Origin: Augochlora pura
Lineage: Eukaryota > Arthropoda > Insecta > Hymenoptera > Halictidae
NCBI RefSeq assembly: GCF_028453695.1
Contig: NC_135775.1
Span: 9,006,046 to 9,070,045, forward strand
Direction: 5' to 3'
DNA: 64,000 bases
Part shown: in pieces, positions 45,461 to 56,978 of the stretch
Layout of the letters: the number at the start of each line of letters is the position of its first letter
How positions within the stretch are numbered: the first letter of the stretch is position 1
Made by a program: the position numbers and the translations under genes
The notes under the pieces: model-generated
The model's database searches: none
Told to the model about the DNA's origin: nothing
Seen by the model: only the letters and a program-made list of their open reading frames with translations

Positions 45461-46959
45461 CTTGCAAAACTGTTTGTAGCTAGAAGCAGTTGTTTAACGT
45501 GTACGTTATAACAACTGTAAACTGTATTCTAGACAAAACGTGGAAAAGAAGAGAACGAAACTTGATAGTACCACTTGAGAATGTGACAGTATGTAAAGAA
45601 CCCTTAATAGCATTTTTATTGTTTCGTTGCCCTTCGCTAGCAGTTTTACGGTCTCGCCGTTGTGCGGAGAACGTCGCGGTAATAAAAGGGCTAAAAGTAG
45701 GCCGACTAGTCACGTCAAGAACCGAAGACGCGTATAGTTGGAGCTGAGCACGTGAAGACAGTGAAAGAGGTCTGCTCGAGTAGACTAGCAGAATTACGGA
45801 AATGACAAGTAGGCTAGGCAACCCGATTTAATTGGTATTTAACAGTTCCCGCGACTCGTTACAGTTCAATGACACGTCTAAAGAATCTGTTTATATGAAA
45901 AAACGTAATAACGACGATGGAAAGTTGATTGACGCTGGATTGTCTCGGCTGGAACTCATCGTTCGCGGCTCACGGTTTTGTCTCTTTTACTGCCTCGCTG
46001 AAAGTTCTCGCAGGAGCAACAGCTGGTAAGAGCCCCGGTGCCACGGACGGTTTATTGATTTTTTAAAAATCGCGCAAGTATTTCCAAGGATTTTTCCGAG
46101 GCGGGAGGACGCTCCGCTCTTTTCGGTTTTATTTCGAAGTTAAACGGAACGCGAGAGACGTAATTTTTTGCAGCTCTTAACATCCAGACTTCGCCAAGTT
46201 TGCGATAACATCTCCCCGGGATGGCCACTCTCGGTGGAACTCGAATTTCCAGCTGAATTTCGCAACGAGGCTCGCGATAAACCGGCGCGCACGCGAGCTG
46301 GCGAGCGAGCAGGCGGGCGAGCAGGCGGGCGAGCGAGCGGGCGAGCAGGCGGGCGAGCGAGCGGAGCGCTCGCGTGAGCAACGCGTCCCGCAGGATTCTA
46401 TAGAACGCTCGACAACCGCTCAAAAATTCTCGGCACTCCGCGATATCCTTCGAAAGGATTTTCAATTCGACACCGCTATTCAATCGAACCGTCCGCCCCG
46501 GGTTACATAAACACCGCTTCCTACGTCTTTCCAATCGAAAAAATTCGGGCCGCGCGACCGAGGCGACTGTATTTCTAAAGGAGGACGACGCACGCTTTGA
46601 AACGTCTCTCCCCTTTGCTTCTCGCGACCTCCATTCGCTGAGTGCATTGCTCCTCTCAGTGGGCTCTGCGGGGAATTCTGTAAATTTGCCGGCGAGGTTT
46701 CGTCAACTGTTACCCGAGCGACCGTTTCCGAATCTTGGTGCAGACGGTGCGGCGGATCGCTTCGAGGACGGCAAACACCCCCTTCGAGAACCAAAAAACC
46801 CATCGAGCCCCGGCGAATCCTTTTCAAGATTAATAGCGGGCTTCGGGGACTGTCCGGGAGTCCTCGAGGATCAAAAGGGATCTCGTCGGATCACTCAGGC
46901 TCGGCGAGTTTTAACGAGCAATCTGTTTAGAACCACTTGCAATATTTCTGACAGCTATG
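45461..46959. other. GC-rich island 45600-46900; no gene called
   Basis: Contains the GCGAGC/GCGGGC minisatellite at 46295-46372. The 160-codon minus-strand frame (46052-46534) is built around that minisatellite as Leu-Ala-Arg repeats and is rejected. No other frame is recognisable. Confidence 0.45.
46295..46372. repeat. GCGAGCAGGCGG-type minisatellite
   Basis: Interleaved GCGAGC, AGGCGG and GCGAGCGAGCGG units over about 78 bp, with 8- and 12-bp higher-order spacing. Confidence 0.85.
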
Positions 46960-47600
46960 CCGAGGACGCCTCGAGTCTTTGAAGCTGGGGAATCTGTGCT
47001 GGTGTTACCAAGAGTATTCGAGACTCGGCTATCACCTCTTTGGACTGGTTTGGTTTCAGAGAACCTGATGGTTTCAAGGAGAGATCACTGGAAAAGAATT
47101 TGCGATATTTTTAAATCTTTGAAGCTTGAAGCTACTAAGACAATTGAAGGTGTATTAACTATTTCTTAGAATTATTGCATGGAGTGCGAAGGCAAAATTT
47201 CTAACGCGCATTTTGAAGGCAATTGACAGCTTCGAAGTTTGAGAATCATCTGTTAAGGCTAACGCCTGAGTAGCCTTAGCAACCACTTCTCAGGACTAGT
47301 CTAAACACACCAGTCCGAGGACATTAATTTTCAATGCTAGCGATGTATTTGTTGAGACTACTAGAACAATTAAAGGTACACCAGCTCGTCTCTTACGACT
47401 ACTTAGTCTGCCCGGGACTTGACCCAAGTTCGCCAGGCCCTTCGGAATCCTCTAGTGCAGCTAATCTTGTTTCCGGGCTGGGTTGGCCAATCAAAGTTGG
47501 TTTTCAGAACTATCGAGAACTTCGAAAGATCAAAGGAGCCAAAGTATCAAAGAGCGCTGGCCAAAAATGGCCAAAGGGGTTGTGAGCAGGGTGGCGAAAG
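46960..47600 (+). repeat. degenerate tandem repeat, about 225-250-bp units
   Basis: GAAGCTACTAAGACAATTGA at about 47127 recurs as GAGACTACTAGAACAATTAA at about 47354. CTATCACCTCTTTGGACTGG recurs as CAACCACTTCTCAGGACTAG. A segment resembling GGTTTCAGAGAACC ... GAGATCA recurs near 47495. At least two, perhaps three, strongly diverged units. Composition differs from the flanks; origin unknown. Confidence 0.5.
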
Positions 47601-48608
47601 GTGGAGTAAGAGCTCGAAGTAGCTAAACATGACCAGACGCTAAAGGTGACTGAATGTAGTCAAGGAAATCTCTGAAGTAGTGCTCGTTACAGTCCAAATA
47701 CTCCCCGGGGGAAACTGCAGATAGTCTGTGCAGTACTTTCGCCACGCAAAACCGTGCATACGCAAGAAGACCTGAGTTAGTAAAAGGGAAAAATATTCAA
47801 CGACCTCGGGGCACGGTGGCTGGAGCGTGTTTGGGGGTGGTTTATTCTTACGGAGTCCGGTTCTACCGAAGATCCGAGTGGTTGGCTAGTAAGTAAATTG
47901 AAAGGGAGTATTTTTCCATAATGAGCGAGTTTCATCGTGTCTTTGGAGAATCTTGTTGACAGTATGAGAATTAGCTTTTTGAATTACGTTGTAGATGTAT
48001 TTTCAAATTATGAGAAATTATTTTCTTTTGGTAGCAATTGATTATTTATTTATTTTGTTATTGTTAGTTACTATTCATTGTTAGTGAAGTGTTACACTGA
48101 GCTTCTAAAAATATATATACAATATATACGATATTATATATCAGTATATAGAAAGTTAGATACTTTATGGTTACAGGAATTTCCAAAAAATAATTTACCC
48201 ATTTTTCGTCCAAATAAACTAATAAAATAAATGTCACAAATAAAGCATTAAATAAATACCGCAACATCGCACATGTGCAAATCCTAAACGAATCGAACGA
48301 GATCCACTCTATATAAATAAGTGAATCAATTTTCGAGTTATCTGCCACGCGAATTTCAAAAACGATTTTTCAAGAATAATGTTGTTTCAGATAACAATTT
48401 TGCGGCATCGTACCGCACGGTACGCAACTCCATTATTTTAGCAGATACGGGCTTAAAAATTTCAGAATACATTCCCGAAAGGTTGTACTTTTGATCTATG
48501 GGGAAAAGAAAAATCGATATATCTCACCCGCTATATAGAATCCGTCTAAAACTCGGGTACAGGTTATCATGGCGGGTGTTTGTTGCTATCCCATCAATTT
48601 TCTCTCGG

Positions 48609-48656
<48 letters not shown>

Positions 48657-51321
48657 GAGAGAGCCCACCTTTTTACGCTTCCTAAAACTTTCAACCCGGC
48701 AAGTTGTCTCGGTTCTCCCCGCATACAATATTCATGTCCCCCGGTCGACGCGAATCAATTAACTCGCGCGAACGAGACAGTGGAAGCAGGGGAGAAAGTT
48801 CTTAGCGCCTTTAATCAACCGAGAGAAGACGGGGCAGAGAGAAAGAGAGAGAAAGAGAGAGTGAGAGAGAGAGAGGTAGAGGGAAGATGGTGTGAGATCT
48901 CCTTCGAAAACTTGGACTCGCTGCGCCGGCATCCGAGGCCCGTTTCGGCTAGCTTTACGCCGAGCGTTTTCGATTGCGTAACTTTATACACCAGGCAGAA
49001 TGCCGGGGTATTACTTGCGAAGTTGAATCGGTCTTCCTCGGTCTCGTCTTTGCGTAATCCCCGCCTTTGAATCGCTATCTGCGTCGGTCTTCCAGGGAGT
49101 TCCGGGGTTGCGGAACTTTAACGGACACCCCCCGCCCCGCCGGAAACCAGAATCGATTCCGACCGAGTATCGATCCGCGATAAATACCGGGGCCGGCTGA
49201 GCAACGCGGCGAGACAGGTTTATAAAGCGAACCAGTCTTCCATTGATCACGCCAGAATGGAATTGTTTCATTATAAGCTCTGTTTAGGGAATTGTCCAAC
49301 GTTTCCCGCGGATGATACTTGAAAGTAGGAAATTGATGCTCGCGCGGACATTTTCTGCGGCGCGTAATGTAATAAACTATTTAACGACAGTCTCGTGAAA
49401 CGAGGTCGATTGATGTTGTCTAGAAATAATTTGAACGACTTCAGACTTCAACAGACTGTTAACGAGCAGGTTACATAATTAATAAGCATTTCATTCACTC
49501 GTTCGCGCAGCTAGCGTGTGCATTCACTCCGTACGTTTTTGCTTTATTCGTTCATATTTTAGTTCGAAACTTGCATTACTAAATCGTGCATATTGATGGT
49601 GCATAAAATGCATCAGCTGAACAATTTCTCCGATTCACCTACCATCCGAGAAAATGTTTAAAAATGCATTTCAATAATTTCCTGCGGAATTACTAAACTC
49701 ATTTTAAAACCTGCCGTTTAGTAATAAGGTTAAGAAATATGTGAATTTTTAATTTCCAAGCGAGAAAATCGCCGGTCTCGGAGTAAACCTACGGGGAATA
49801 ATATGCAGCCATTTAAATGTTAACCTAGATACTGGAGATTCTCAATATTCGCGTCGCATACGAGCACCTCGGTAGATTTAATAAATTCTACGTCTTGCGA
49901 GCGAGTACGTTTCGAACCGATGGCTCGACCGAATCCCCGGCAGCTAAAAGCGCGGCCGGAGAGAGATTGAGGCGTTACCTGAAAAACTTCTTACGTCCCC
50001 AATACGCGATCCCGTTCGCTCCCGTTGAAATTAACGCGTAGCGATCCGAGAGTCTAGCAGAATACAACTTTCCGTCGAAAAATTTATAACGAGACCGGGG
50101 CGAGTTCCACGGCGTTCCGCTTCCACGCGTGATTTAATGGTTTCCTTTTTAATTCTCCCGTTCGCACTTTTTCCACCTGCTGAAGAAAAAAAAAAGTAGG
50201 AAAAAGAGGAGAGGAGAGGAGAAAGAATAATACTCGATCGTTCGCCGCACGCGACTCCGCGATTCCGGCGCGATGCGTGGAATTGCCGGGATCCCCCTTC
50301 GAAAATGAATAGCGCGCAGCGCGTTCCTGTTTAGGAGCGCGTTTTTACTCGGCAAGAGTGCCGCGAGATTTTAATGGAGGCGGTAGGACCGTTAAATAGG
50401 GGCATTACGGGAGCTGTCTTTGTCGTGGCGGAATAAATGAAAACGTTCGCGGGCCGCGCGGGTCTTACCTGGAAAATAATCGTCTGTTTATGCGACGGCC
50501 GGGAACGCTGCCGGAAGCCGAGCGAATTTTAACTCGTTTAGAGGAGACGTCCTCTTGCACGGAATATTTTTGCGAAAGATTGGACATGGGAACGCTGTAA
50601 ATTAAATTGCACCCTTTCTCGGCCCCGCGCATTATTCTTCGCGCACCACGGATTTTTTTCTGCCGAGCCGCGCGAAACGGGTCAGTCAAATAAAATATTC
50701 CGCTGGAAATTCTCTGCGATATTTGACAGTCTGTCTGAGGAGTGACAACGGCTTTCAAAGTGTCCGTCTTTAATGTGGCGACCTGAGACATTTATGTTCC
50801 GACATCGTTTCTTTAACTCCGTCGGGACGATTCTTTGCGGACATTTCTGTTTCTTTATTTTCGACGACACGAGTTGATGAGTAACATCTTAACGAGTAAC
50901 GATTAGGACTCGTTAATTATATATAATAATTTATAAATTTGTCCTAATCATTATTTACGGAATTATTATATATTAATTATAATAACTAACAAGTTCTAAT
51001 AAATCTATAATAGTTTATAAGAACGCATAATAAGTTATGATTAATCTCTTTATGCCCACCTCTAACCGATTTATGATGTTTCCTGGCCTAATTTCATTTT
51101 TAACCACAGTGTTACAAAAATCGTTTGTTCTTATGTTTCTTCTTCGTAATTGTAGAGATTATGCATAACGATTTTACACATTTACTTTACACATTAGGGA
51201 AAATTAAATTTCTTCAATTCATAGCTTGATTTTAAATAACGTTTTATATGCTGGCACAGATCGTTTGGACTATAGAGAGTCAAATCGGGTAAAGCAACTT
51301 TCATTAAAGCCTGACAGAAAG
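47601..51321. other. mixed region with GC-rich islands 48490-49330 and 49880-50880; no gene seen
   Basis: The first island holds two (GA)n tracts. The 190-codon frame at 48498-49070 is largely those tracts and is rejected. A GGCTAGTAAGTAAA donor-like motif lies near 47886. A hairpin GATTAGGAC / GTCCTAATC lies at 50901-50949 in AT-rich DNA. No transposon termini in the islands. Confidence 0.45.
48609..48883. repeat. two (GA)n microsatellites (48609-48663 and 48837-48883)
   Basis: Both tracts carry the GA strand as plus with few interruptions and are separated by about 170 bp of unique GC-rich DNA. Confidence 0.9.
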
Positions 51322-51528
51322 TATTAGGTTGGTAAGAAATTAATGTCGGTTTTCGAACTATCGATCTTAGACGCATGTTTTAATTTTGTTTAATTTTGGG
51401 TTTACAATTCACTTTTTTCTGCTTACCTTCCAATATCATCCTACAGTGCAGATGTCGTGCTGCATGCTGATAGCTATGCTTTTGTTTGTACTGTTAATTT
51501 GTGCTCACTTGAAGCTATTGACTTCGCA

Positions 51529-51612
51529 ATGGATTCCAAGCAAGTTCGCGTGATATTCGTTCGAAGAATTTATCAATTCCAGAACAACAGAATTTTACGC
51601 TACTGGAATTAA
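51529..51612 (+). pseudogene. probable mariner transposase N-terminal stub
   Basis: ATG at 51529 opens 27 codons starting MDSKQVRVIFVRR and closing at 51610-51612. The position after the 5' UTR-like stretch of a mariner and the short charged start fit a transposase beginning. The frame runs into the deletion point. Assignment rests mainly on position inside the element. Confidence 0.5.
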
Positions 51613-51670
51613 CAGCCTGTCAATTTATTGGCAAAAATGTGTAGATTGTAATGGAGCTTATTTTGATTAA
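51605..51670 (+). pseudogene. mariner transposase C-terminal remnant
   Basis: Reads GINSLSIYWQKCVDCNGAYFD then stop at 51668-51670. The Trp-Gln-Lys-Cys-Val ... Gly-Ala-Tyr-Phe pattern is the mariner C-terminus. It lies in a different frame from the stub at 51529, so the internal deletion removed nearly all of the gene, including the DDD catalytic domain. Confidence 0.85.
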
Positions 51671-51751
51671 AAAAACTTATTCCACACTTTGTGATATGAC
51701 GATTACAAGATATAGTTTGGAAACCGACATTATTTTCATACCAACCTAATA

Positions 51752-52031
51752 AACTCGAGTGGAAGATCGCAGATTGTCAACACGCTCTCGGTGAAATCCT
51801 TGTCGCGCCGTTTCCAGCCGAGAAAAGAGGGTCGACGCGATTGTCAGAAGCGATCGAGACAAGTCACCGCGTAAGGACAATCGAATGAACCGCCGCGCCG
51901 GATTTTATAATACTCTATTAACTGCTCGTGGCGACACTCGATCTTCGTCGATAAAGTCGAAAGAGTCCGTGATTAAATGGGCCGGCGGAGTAAAAAAGGA
52001 ACAATAAACGTTCTCGACGCTGCGGTGAACT

Positions 52032-52075
<44 letters not shown>

Positions 52076-52503
52076 CTCGCTCTCTGTATTTCTCGCTGTC
52101 TCGTAAAAGAAGAAGAGAGACCCACGCTTGAATATAACTCGATGTTAAAACAATTCTATTTTCTCGAACTAGAGAGTGCTTCCCGCCAGCGAAAAATCGC
52201 GGCCGATCGAGGTAAAAAGCGGCGTGAAAGTGGACGTGAGAGTAAATTCTTCTCGAGCTTCATCTTGGCGATTCTTCAATCTTGAGCGTACGTGAATCGG
52301 TTCAAAATGCGTCCTCGTGTCTCTCCATTTTTTAAGGTCGAGTCTAATTATTGTATACTGTACTTGACAGTTTAAAAATTGTAAGTGTATAAAGATCTTT
52401 AAGCATCACAATTTTTCATGAAACATATAACGTGTCTACTTATTTTATACCGTATTGGAAAGTTTAGATAATCTAAGTGCACAAAGATCTCTGACGCATT
52501 TGC
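51752..52503. other. GC-rich block 51770-52290 with (CT)n, then AT-rich DNA; no gene seen
   Basis: The 102-codon frame at 51977-52285 contains the CT tract as Ser-Leu and is rejected. Confidence 0.5.
52035..52070. repeat. (CT)n microsatellite, uninterrupted
   Basis: About 36 bp of perfect CT repeat in a GC-rich block. Confidence 0.92.
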
Positions 52504-52507
52504 TTAA

Positions 52508-52720
52508 CCCCTTGCACTACGATTTCTTTCACGCTGCGCTGATTAGCACTTATTTGCTTTTAATATTTTCCTTAATATTTTCCTTACTTCCGTTTCTAGA
52601 CTTTTATAACAAAAGAATTCAGTTTGATTTCGCTGTAGGACAAATGAATAATTTTTATATTTAGCAAATGTTCCGTAGAATCTTTATCACGAGTCTGACT
52701 CGTTATTGTAGTGCAAGTAG
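52508..52720 (+). mobile_element. TTAA-flanked miniature element, class C (copy C3)
   Basis: The 213-bp element lies between TTAA at 52504-52507 and 52721-52724. Left CCCCTTGCACTACGATTTC; right inverted CTACTTGCACTACAATAACG. A perfect palindrome ACGAGTC-T-GACTCGT lies at 52689-52703, 17 nt from the right end. Slightly shorter interior than C2 and C4. Confidence 0.88.
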
Positions 52721-52739
52721 TTAATTTATACTACATTAA

Positions 52740-52915
52740 CACTAGATTTACGGAATCCGTCAAAATGACGGGTCACTGATTTGTTAACGTACTATTATTC
52801 AGATTTTAAACATACATTTATTGCTTATTTATCGATTACATTAACGATTAGAATAAATTGTTACTTTCATAAACAAATATAAAACGGCTGCTTTTATTAC
52901 TCCGTAGACCTAGCG
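52740..52915 (+). mobile_element. TTAA-flanked miniature element, class H (copy H1)
   Basis: The 176-bp element lies between TTAA at 52736-52739 and 52916-52919, 11 bp beyond the right TTAA of C3. Termini CACTAGATTTACGGA and inverted CGCTAGGTCTACGGA. The palindrome CCGTCA-AAA-TGACGG (52757-52771) lies exactly 17 nt from the left end. Non-coding. Confidence 0.82.
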
Positions 52916-52919
52916 TTAA

Positions 52920-54111
52920 CAATCTTATATGTTCCAAGCGCACAAAGATCTACCAGATAAACTGAAGTAAAAGACTCGCTTCAAACTCGTTATCTCTCTT
53001 CGATAATAATATAATCATACAACAATACTGCACTAAATTATGACGTCCCAATTCGTGGGATAAATGATCAACAACAGCGGACAGCAAATACGATGAAAAT
53101 ACAGAATAAAGAATTTCGTAAGAAAGGAGAAAATACGGATCTGAAAGTGTCTGTTCCGAGAGCAACAGTCGCGAAGATTGCATCGGACAGTTATGAAGAA
53201 ACGCACAACGGGCTTTGGATTTCCGAAAGAGGTCAAACAACGGTAATAAAATGACAAGAACAGTTAGAAGCATCTCCGAAAAATCGAGAATCCAATAAAG
53301 CAATTATGAATCGAGCACGTTCGAAACGAGAGGTAATTTGGTTCGGTTGAGGAGCGATAAGTGCCGTCGAGATCGTTCGTAGAAAAGCTCATTGGCGGAG
53401 GGTGAAAGGGAGCGAAAAGGAACAGAAAGAAAACGTCGAATCCGTTCAAGACGAGACCCCGCCGAAGGGTATACGGCGGGCGGGTCGGTAATTTCCTCGC
53501 GAGTTCGGAGCCTAATAACTGGAACAACGTCGAGGGTACTGGCCGGCCGGGATCGATTTTCCGCGGGGCTGAAGTTTTCGACCTTGTCTGGCCCGCGGTT
53601 GCACCCGAAGCCAGGGCGAAACCTCCGAGCAAGAATTATTTTTGTTTGCACGATGAATCTCGGCTTACCCGGCCGAAGCGGAAAGCTCCGACGGGTTGCC
53701 CCGGCGGCGGGTCTCCCGCTCCGGGCCGAGTCGAGTAGCATCGACGAGCACTCCCTGCGAATTGGAGAACGTTCCACGGGAAAAGCGTTAAGGAGCTTTC
53801 TTTGTGGCCGGATTATTCTTGCGAAAATTGCCCGGCGGCGAGGAGCACCCCCGGGGAAACAATTTATCGTCCCTCCCTTTAACGAGTCTTCTAATATTTG
53901 CTCGTCTACAAAGTGCCATCGAGACCCGGCCGTGTAACGGAACGACGTAATTCCGTCTAATCGCTGGAGAACTGTTGTTAGAACCGTTCAGGTTATTATC
54001 GGAATGATCGGCGAATCTGTTTTTCTGCTTGCAAAAATTCTGCCAATTTTTGTTCCGTTTTACAACTGATAGTAGTTTACTTTAGAATAAAATTCTGCAT
54101 TCATTATCTCC
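52920..54111. other. AT-rich spacer, then GC-rich island 53290-53960; no gene called
   Basis: The island has a 181-codon plus-strand frame (53392-53937) and a 157-codon minus-strand frame over the same DNA. Both are Arg/Gly/Pro-rich, as expected from composition, and neither is recognised. Confidence 0.45.
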
Positions 54112-54789
54112 AAGGCTCTCGGGATTTGTATGAACAGTGCAAAGTGCTCTTGCTTCATTTGAATCGATGTACATCGATACATGCATTCCCCGTGGGATAA
54201 ATCGTTCCGATTAATATTGTTGCTATTATAATTTCTCTTTACTATAGTTTGTATACAAATATTTGTCGTCGCGATGGATTGCGAGGGAGTATTTAGCAAA
54301 TTTGACTGGACGATTTCGACATTCCGGTATTTAAAACCACTTGCATACAGAAACCGCCACCTTAATTGAAGCCTGACACAATCTGGATATGAGAAGCGGA
54401 TTTAACCCCTTGCACTACGATCCCTTTCGCGCTTCGTTGACTAGCACTCATTTTTCCTTAATACGTTTAATAATAGGACCAGACAATTTTTATTTCTTTT
54501 ATAGTCCTTATGTGCTTTTGTTTCTAGATTTTGATAGGAGATTAATTTATCTTTATTTCGATGTAGAAGAAATTAATAATGTTCATATTTCGTAGATCTC
54601 GCATGAAATCTGTATCACAAGTCTGACTCGTTGTTATAGTGCAAGGGGTTAATTGCAGACATTATTATTTGAAACTTGAACAAAGGCAGAATCTGTCAGA
54701 GTTCATGTTTTTCTCAAAAACAGAAATCTAAGGCTTTCGGAAGTTGTATGAACACTCCAAAGTGTTCTTGCTTCATCCGAATCGATGTA
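54112..54789 (+). repeat. complex tandem repeat: one full unit plus a partial second unit, interrupted by C4
   Basis: AAGGCTCTCGGGA ... GAATCGATGTA at 54112-54171 recurs as AAGGCTTTCGGAA ... GAATCGATGTA at 54730-54789. Without inserted element C4 the period is about 371 bp. The body of the unit (54182-54729) recurs at 56979-57282. Frames in both copies give similar short peptides, but nothing indicates a gene. Confidence 0.75.
54406..54648 (+). mobile_element. TTAA-flanked miniature element, class C (copy C4, with empty paralogous site)
   Basis: The 243-bp element lies between TTAA at 54402-54405 and 54649-54652. Left CCCCTTGCACTACGATCCC; right inverted CCCCTTGCACTATAACAACG. The palindrome ACAAGTC-T-GACTCGT (54617-54631, offset 17) has one changed base. 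It interrupts a repeat whose other copy has an uninterrupted GTGGATTTAAGTACAGAC at 57191-57208, so the insertion and TTAA duplication can be seen directly. Confidence 0.95.
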
Positions 54790-55452
54790 TAGCGTGTTCC
54801 ACAAACTGTGTCCACTTAAATATTATAATTATTTAAAACGATGCGAGGAAATGTAACTCACATAAGTTATAGGATTGAAGGATCCACGTGATATAATATA
54901 AACGGTGTCCTCGCACATAAGGGCGTAGAGAAGATGTGGAAGTCAACTTTTATTTTTATATGGAATGTTCAATTTTTATGCTTGATTTAGACAGATTGAC
55001 GTATTTCGGTTATAAAAATACTAAGGTGTGTTTGTCCTAAAACTTATCTTTTCTGAGATATGCGACCTTTCCCACGAAGCTATTCATATTCGAAATGTCG
55101 GCCGTCTGCAGCGATGCAACGTTATAGTCTTTGAACTGTTACGTCCCTTACACGTTTTATTGTTGGAATATCTCGGATACGACAAGTTCCTGGACAAATC
55201 TAGGACACTGTATTTGAATTTCTATAGCGTGCTGTGGTTGAAACACTAGATGAAACAATTAGGTGGGTAAGTTATATTATGCAAAGTTATATTAAAAATC
55301 AGATAAAAGGATAAGTTGCTTTTTAATCATTTTTATTTCTTTGGTTAAACATCATGTTCCCCTCGGGATCGTGAAATATAAATGTCAATTTACAAAAACA
55401 CGATCATCCTGTCGTAGCAGTGTCCTTTTAAATGGTACAGGCAAAGGGTTAA
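54790..55452. other. AT-rich spacer with a lone CAAAGGG-TTAA terminus at 55442-55452
   Basis: GCGTGTTCCACAAACTGTG near 54792 may be the edge of an unidentified repeat. GATCGTG / CACGATC form a short hairpin at about 55368-55404. The lone terminus reads inverted CCCTTTGCCTGTACC and has no confident partner. Confidence 0.4.
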
Positions 55453-55624
55453 TGTTATTTATGTTTTCTATGTCGAAACGATATGTGATTCTTCTACTAT
55501 TAAAATATAGGAATAAAAGTAGGTAAAGACATACAAGAAACACAAATTGTCTCGTTCTATTGAATTGTTAAGGAAGAAGAAGTGCCAATCAACGCAGCTG
55601 TAAAAAAGATTGTAATACAAAGGG
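55453..55624 (-). mobile_element. class C miniature element, reverse orientation (copy C6, degraded)
   Basis: AATTGTCTCGTTCTATT, then GTGCCAATCAACGCAG and TGTAATACAAAGGG before TTAA (55625-55628), is the reverse of the class C left half. The far (palindrome) end is not recognisable; TTAA at 55449-55452 is a possible but unproven boundary. Confidence 0.55.
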
Positions 55625-55628
55625 TTAA

Positions 55629-56978
55629 CATCGACTATATAGAGGGAGTTTAAAAATGTTTTCTATTCCTCCTAAATGAGCAGATTGCTGATTTTGGTGA
55701 ATTTGTTAGCAGAAATGAATGAATAACGTTCAAAACGGCAGGAAGGATAAAAGAATTTTAATGAGATTGCATGCATTCGCCATAAAAATGTGCAAATGAC
55801 ATTCAAAACAGCACAATGGTTAGAAGAATTTGAGATAGTCAATGCAGTATTCCTTTTTTATTTACTAAAATGATTAAAGAAAGATGTAACTTTGTATTTG
55901 GCTACGGTTCTTTACAACGGACAACTTTTGATTTACATACAAACCAATTTCAACTAACGTATAGTTATTAATAATTGAAAATGTAAATTGTACACCGCAT
56001 ACCATACAATTCCAAGATGTCTAAATTATCAGAAATAATTAATTAAATTCTTTCTAGATGTACAGAGAAGTATTAGTGAATAAAGAAAGCTACATGCTTT
56101 TCGTTCTAAAAAGAGGAATACATGAATTGTATAGCGTAGAATAAAAAGTCTTGAACAATAAAAGAATCGCAAACGAGTCACTTGACACTCAGGTACGTCG
56201 CGACTGCATTATACGCTAGGACAGATTTCAGAGGCGAGTCCGACACAGTCTGTTACTCGTATAAACGGGAAATGAAATTCTGACCGAATTTCTGGCTAGG
56301 CTGAACGCAACAAGGAAAATAAACCTGGCTGCCGTCCATTGTCTCCGGTGACAACGTGTACGCGGCGCACAACTGCGGGGCGATAATGGCCGTGCGTGGG
56401 CCAAAGCGCGACGCGTGCCTCGTAGAATCAGGTAGAAAATTACGGGTACACCTGAGCGTCGCGTGTCCGCCACGAATCCGGGAATTAAGGGGAACGATAT
56501 CATAGGAAAATTAGATACGTAATTGCTTCGGTAGTTTGCTTAATCCGCATGAAAATCATTAAGAAATTAATAATTTCAGTTAGTTAAAAATATTACATAG
56601 ACGTCCTTAAATTCTTTTATACTTTCATTATTTCACCGCGGATTATATGGTTAGCGTTTTCATGCTTCTCCACGTTCTCATCATTTTATTTATTGTATAC
56701 AGTCATTAGTGCCTATTTACCTATGTCGTTTATTTACATTCAATTTTCAAGATTTATTTACTCCCACTGTTTTGCGCGATGTACATTTCTGTATTCTTCG
56801 TTCAATCAATTTCGTTTTGTTTACACTGCCATGAATAAATAAAAACGTTTGTTCCTCCGTCGGTGGTCAATATAGAGAATAAATAAACCCGATCGGTATC
56901 AAAGAAATACGCTCTAACGAGTCAGTGGTAATGAACACTGCACCATAATGTCAACAAGGATGTAAATTGGTTTATAAT
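55629..56978. other. AT-rich spacer with a small GC-rich block 56160-56510; nothing recognised
   Basis: A 91-codon minus-strand frame in the GC-rich block is unrecognised. No transposon termini seen. Confidence 0.45.

Larger units (their letters stand above)
51324..51749 (+). mobile_element. mariner-type element, 426 bp, both TIRs, internal deletion
   Basis: Flanked by TA at 51322-51323 and 51750-51751. Left TTAGGTTGGTAAGAAATTAA and right inverted TTAGGTTGGTATGAAAATAA; both continue into TGTCGGTTTTC/CGGTTTCC. The interior keeps a possible start of the transposase frame and its C-terminus but not the catalytic core, so it cannot be autonomous. A different mariner lineage from the one at 44603. 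Confidence 0.92.

Noticed and set aside
46052..46534. Frame with Leu-Ala-Arg repeats (possible amphipathic helix)
   Set aside because: The repeat is the GCGAGC/GCGGGC minisatellite; no flanking gene structure.
48498..49070. 190-codon plus-strand frame, longest in the window
   Set aside because: Contains two (GA)n tracts as Arg-Glu; the rest is not recognisable.
53392..53937. 181-codon plus-strand frame without a microsatellite
   Set aside because: The most gene-like frame by length, but it is Arg/Gly/Ser-rich, has an equally long minus-strand frame over it and matches nothing known to me. Conservation data could revive it.
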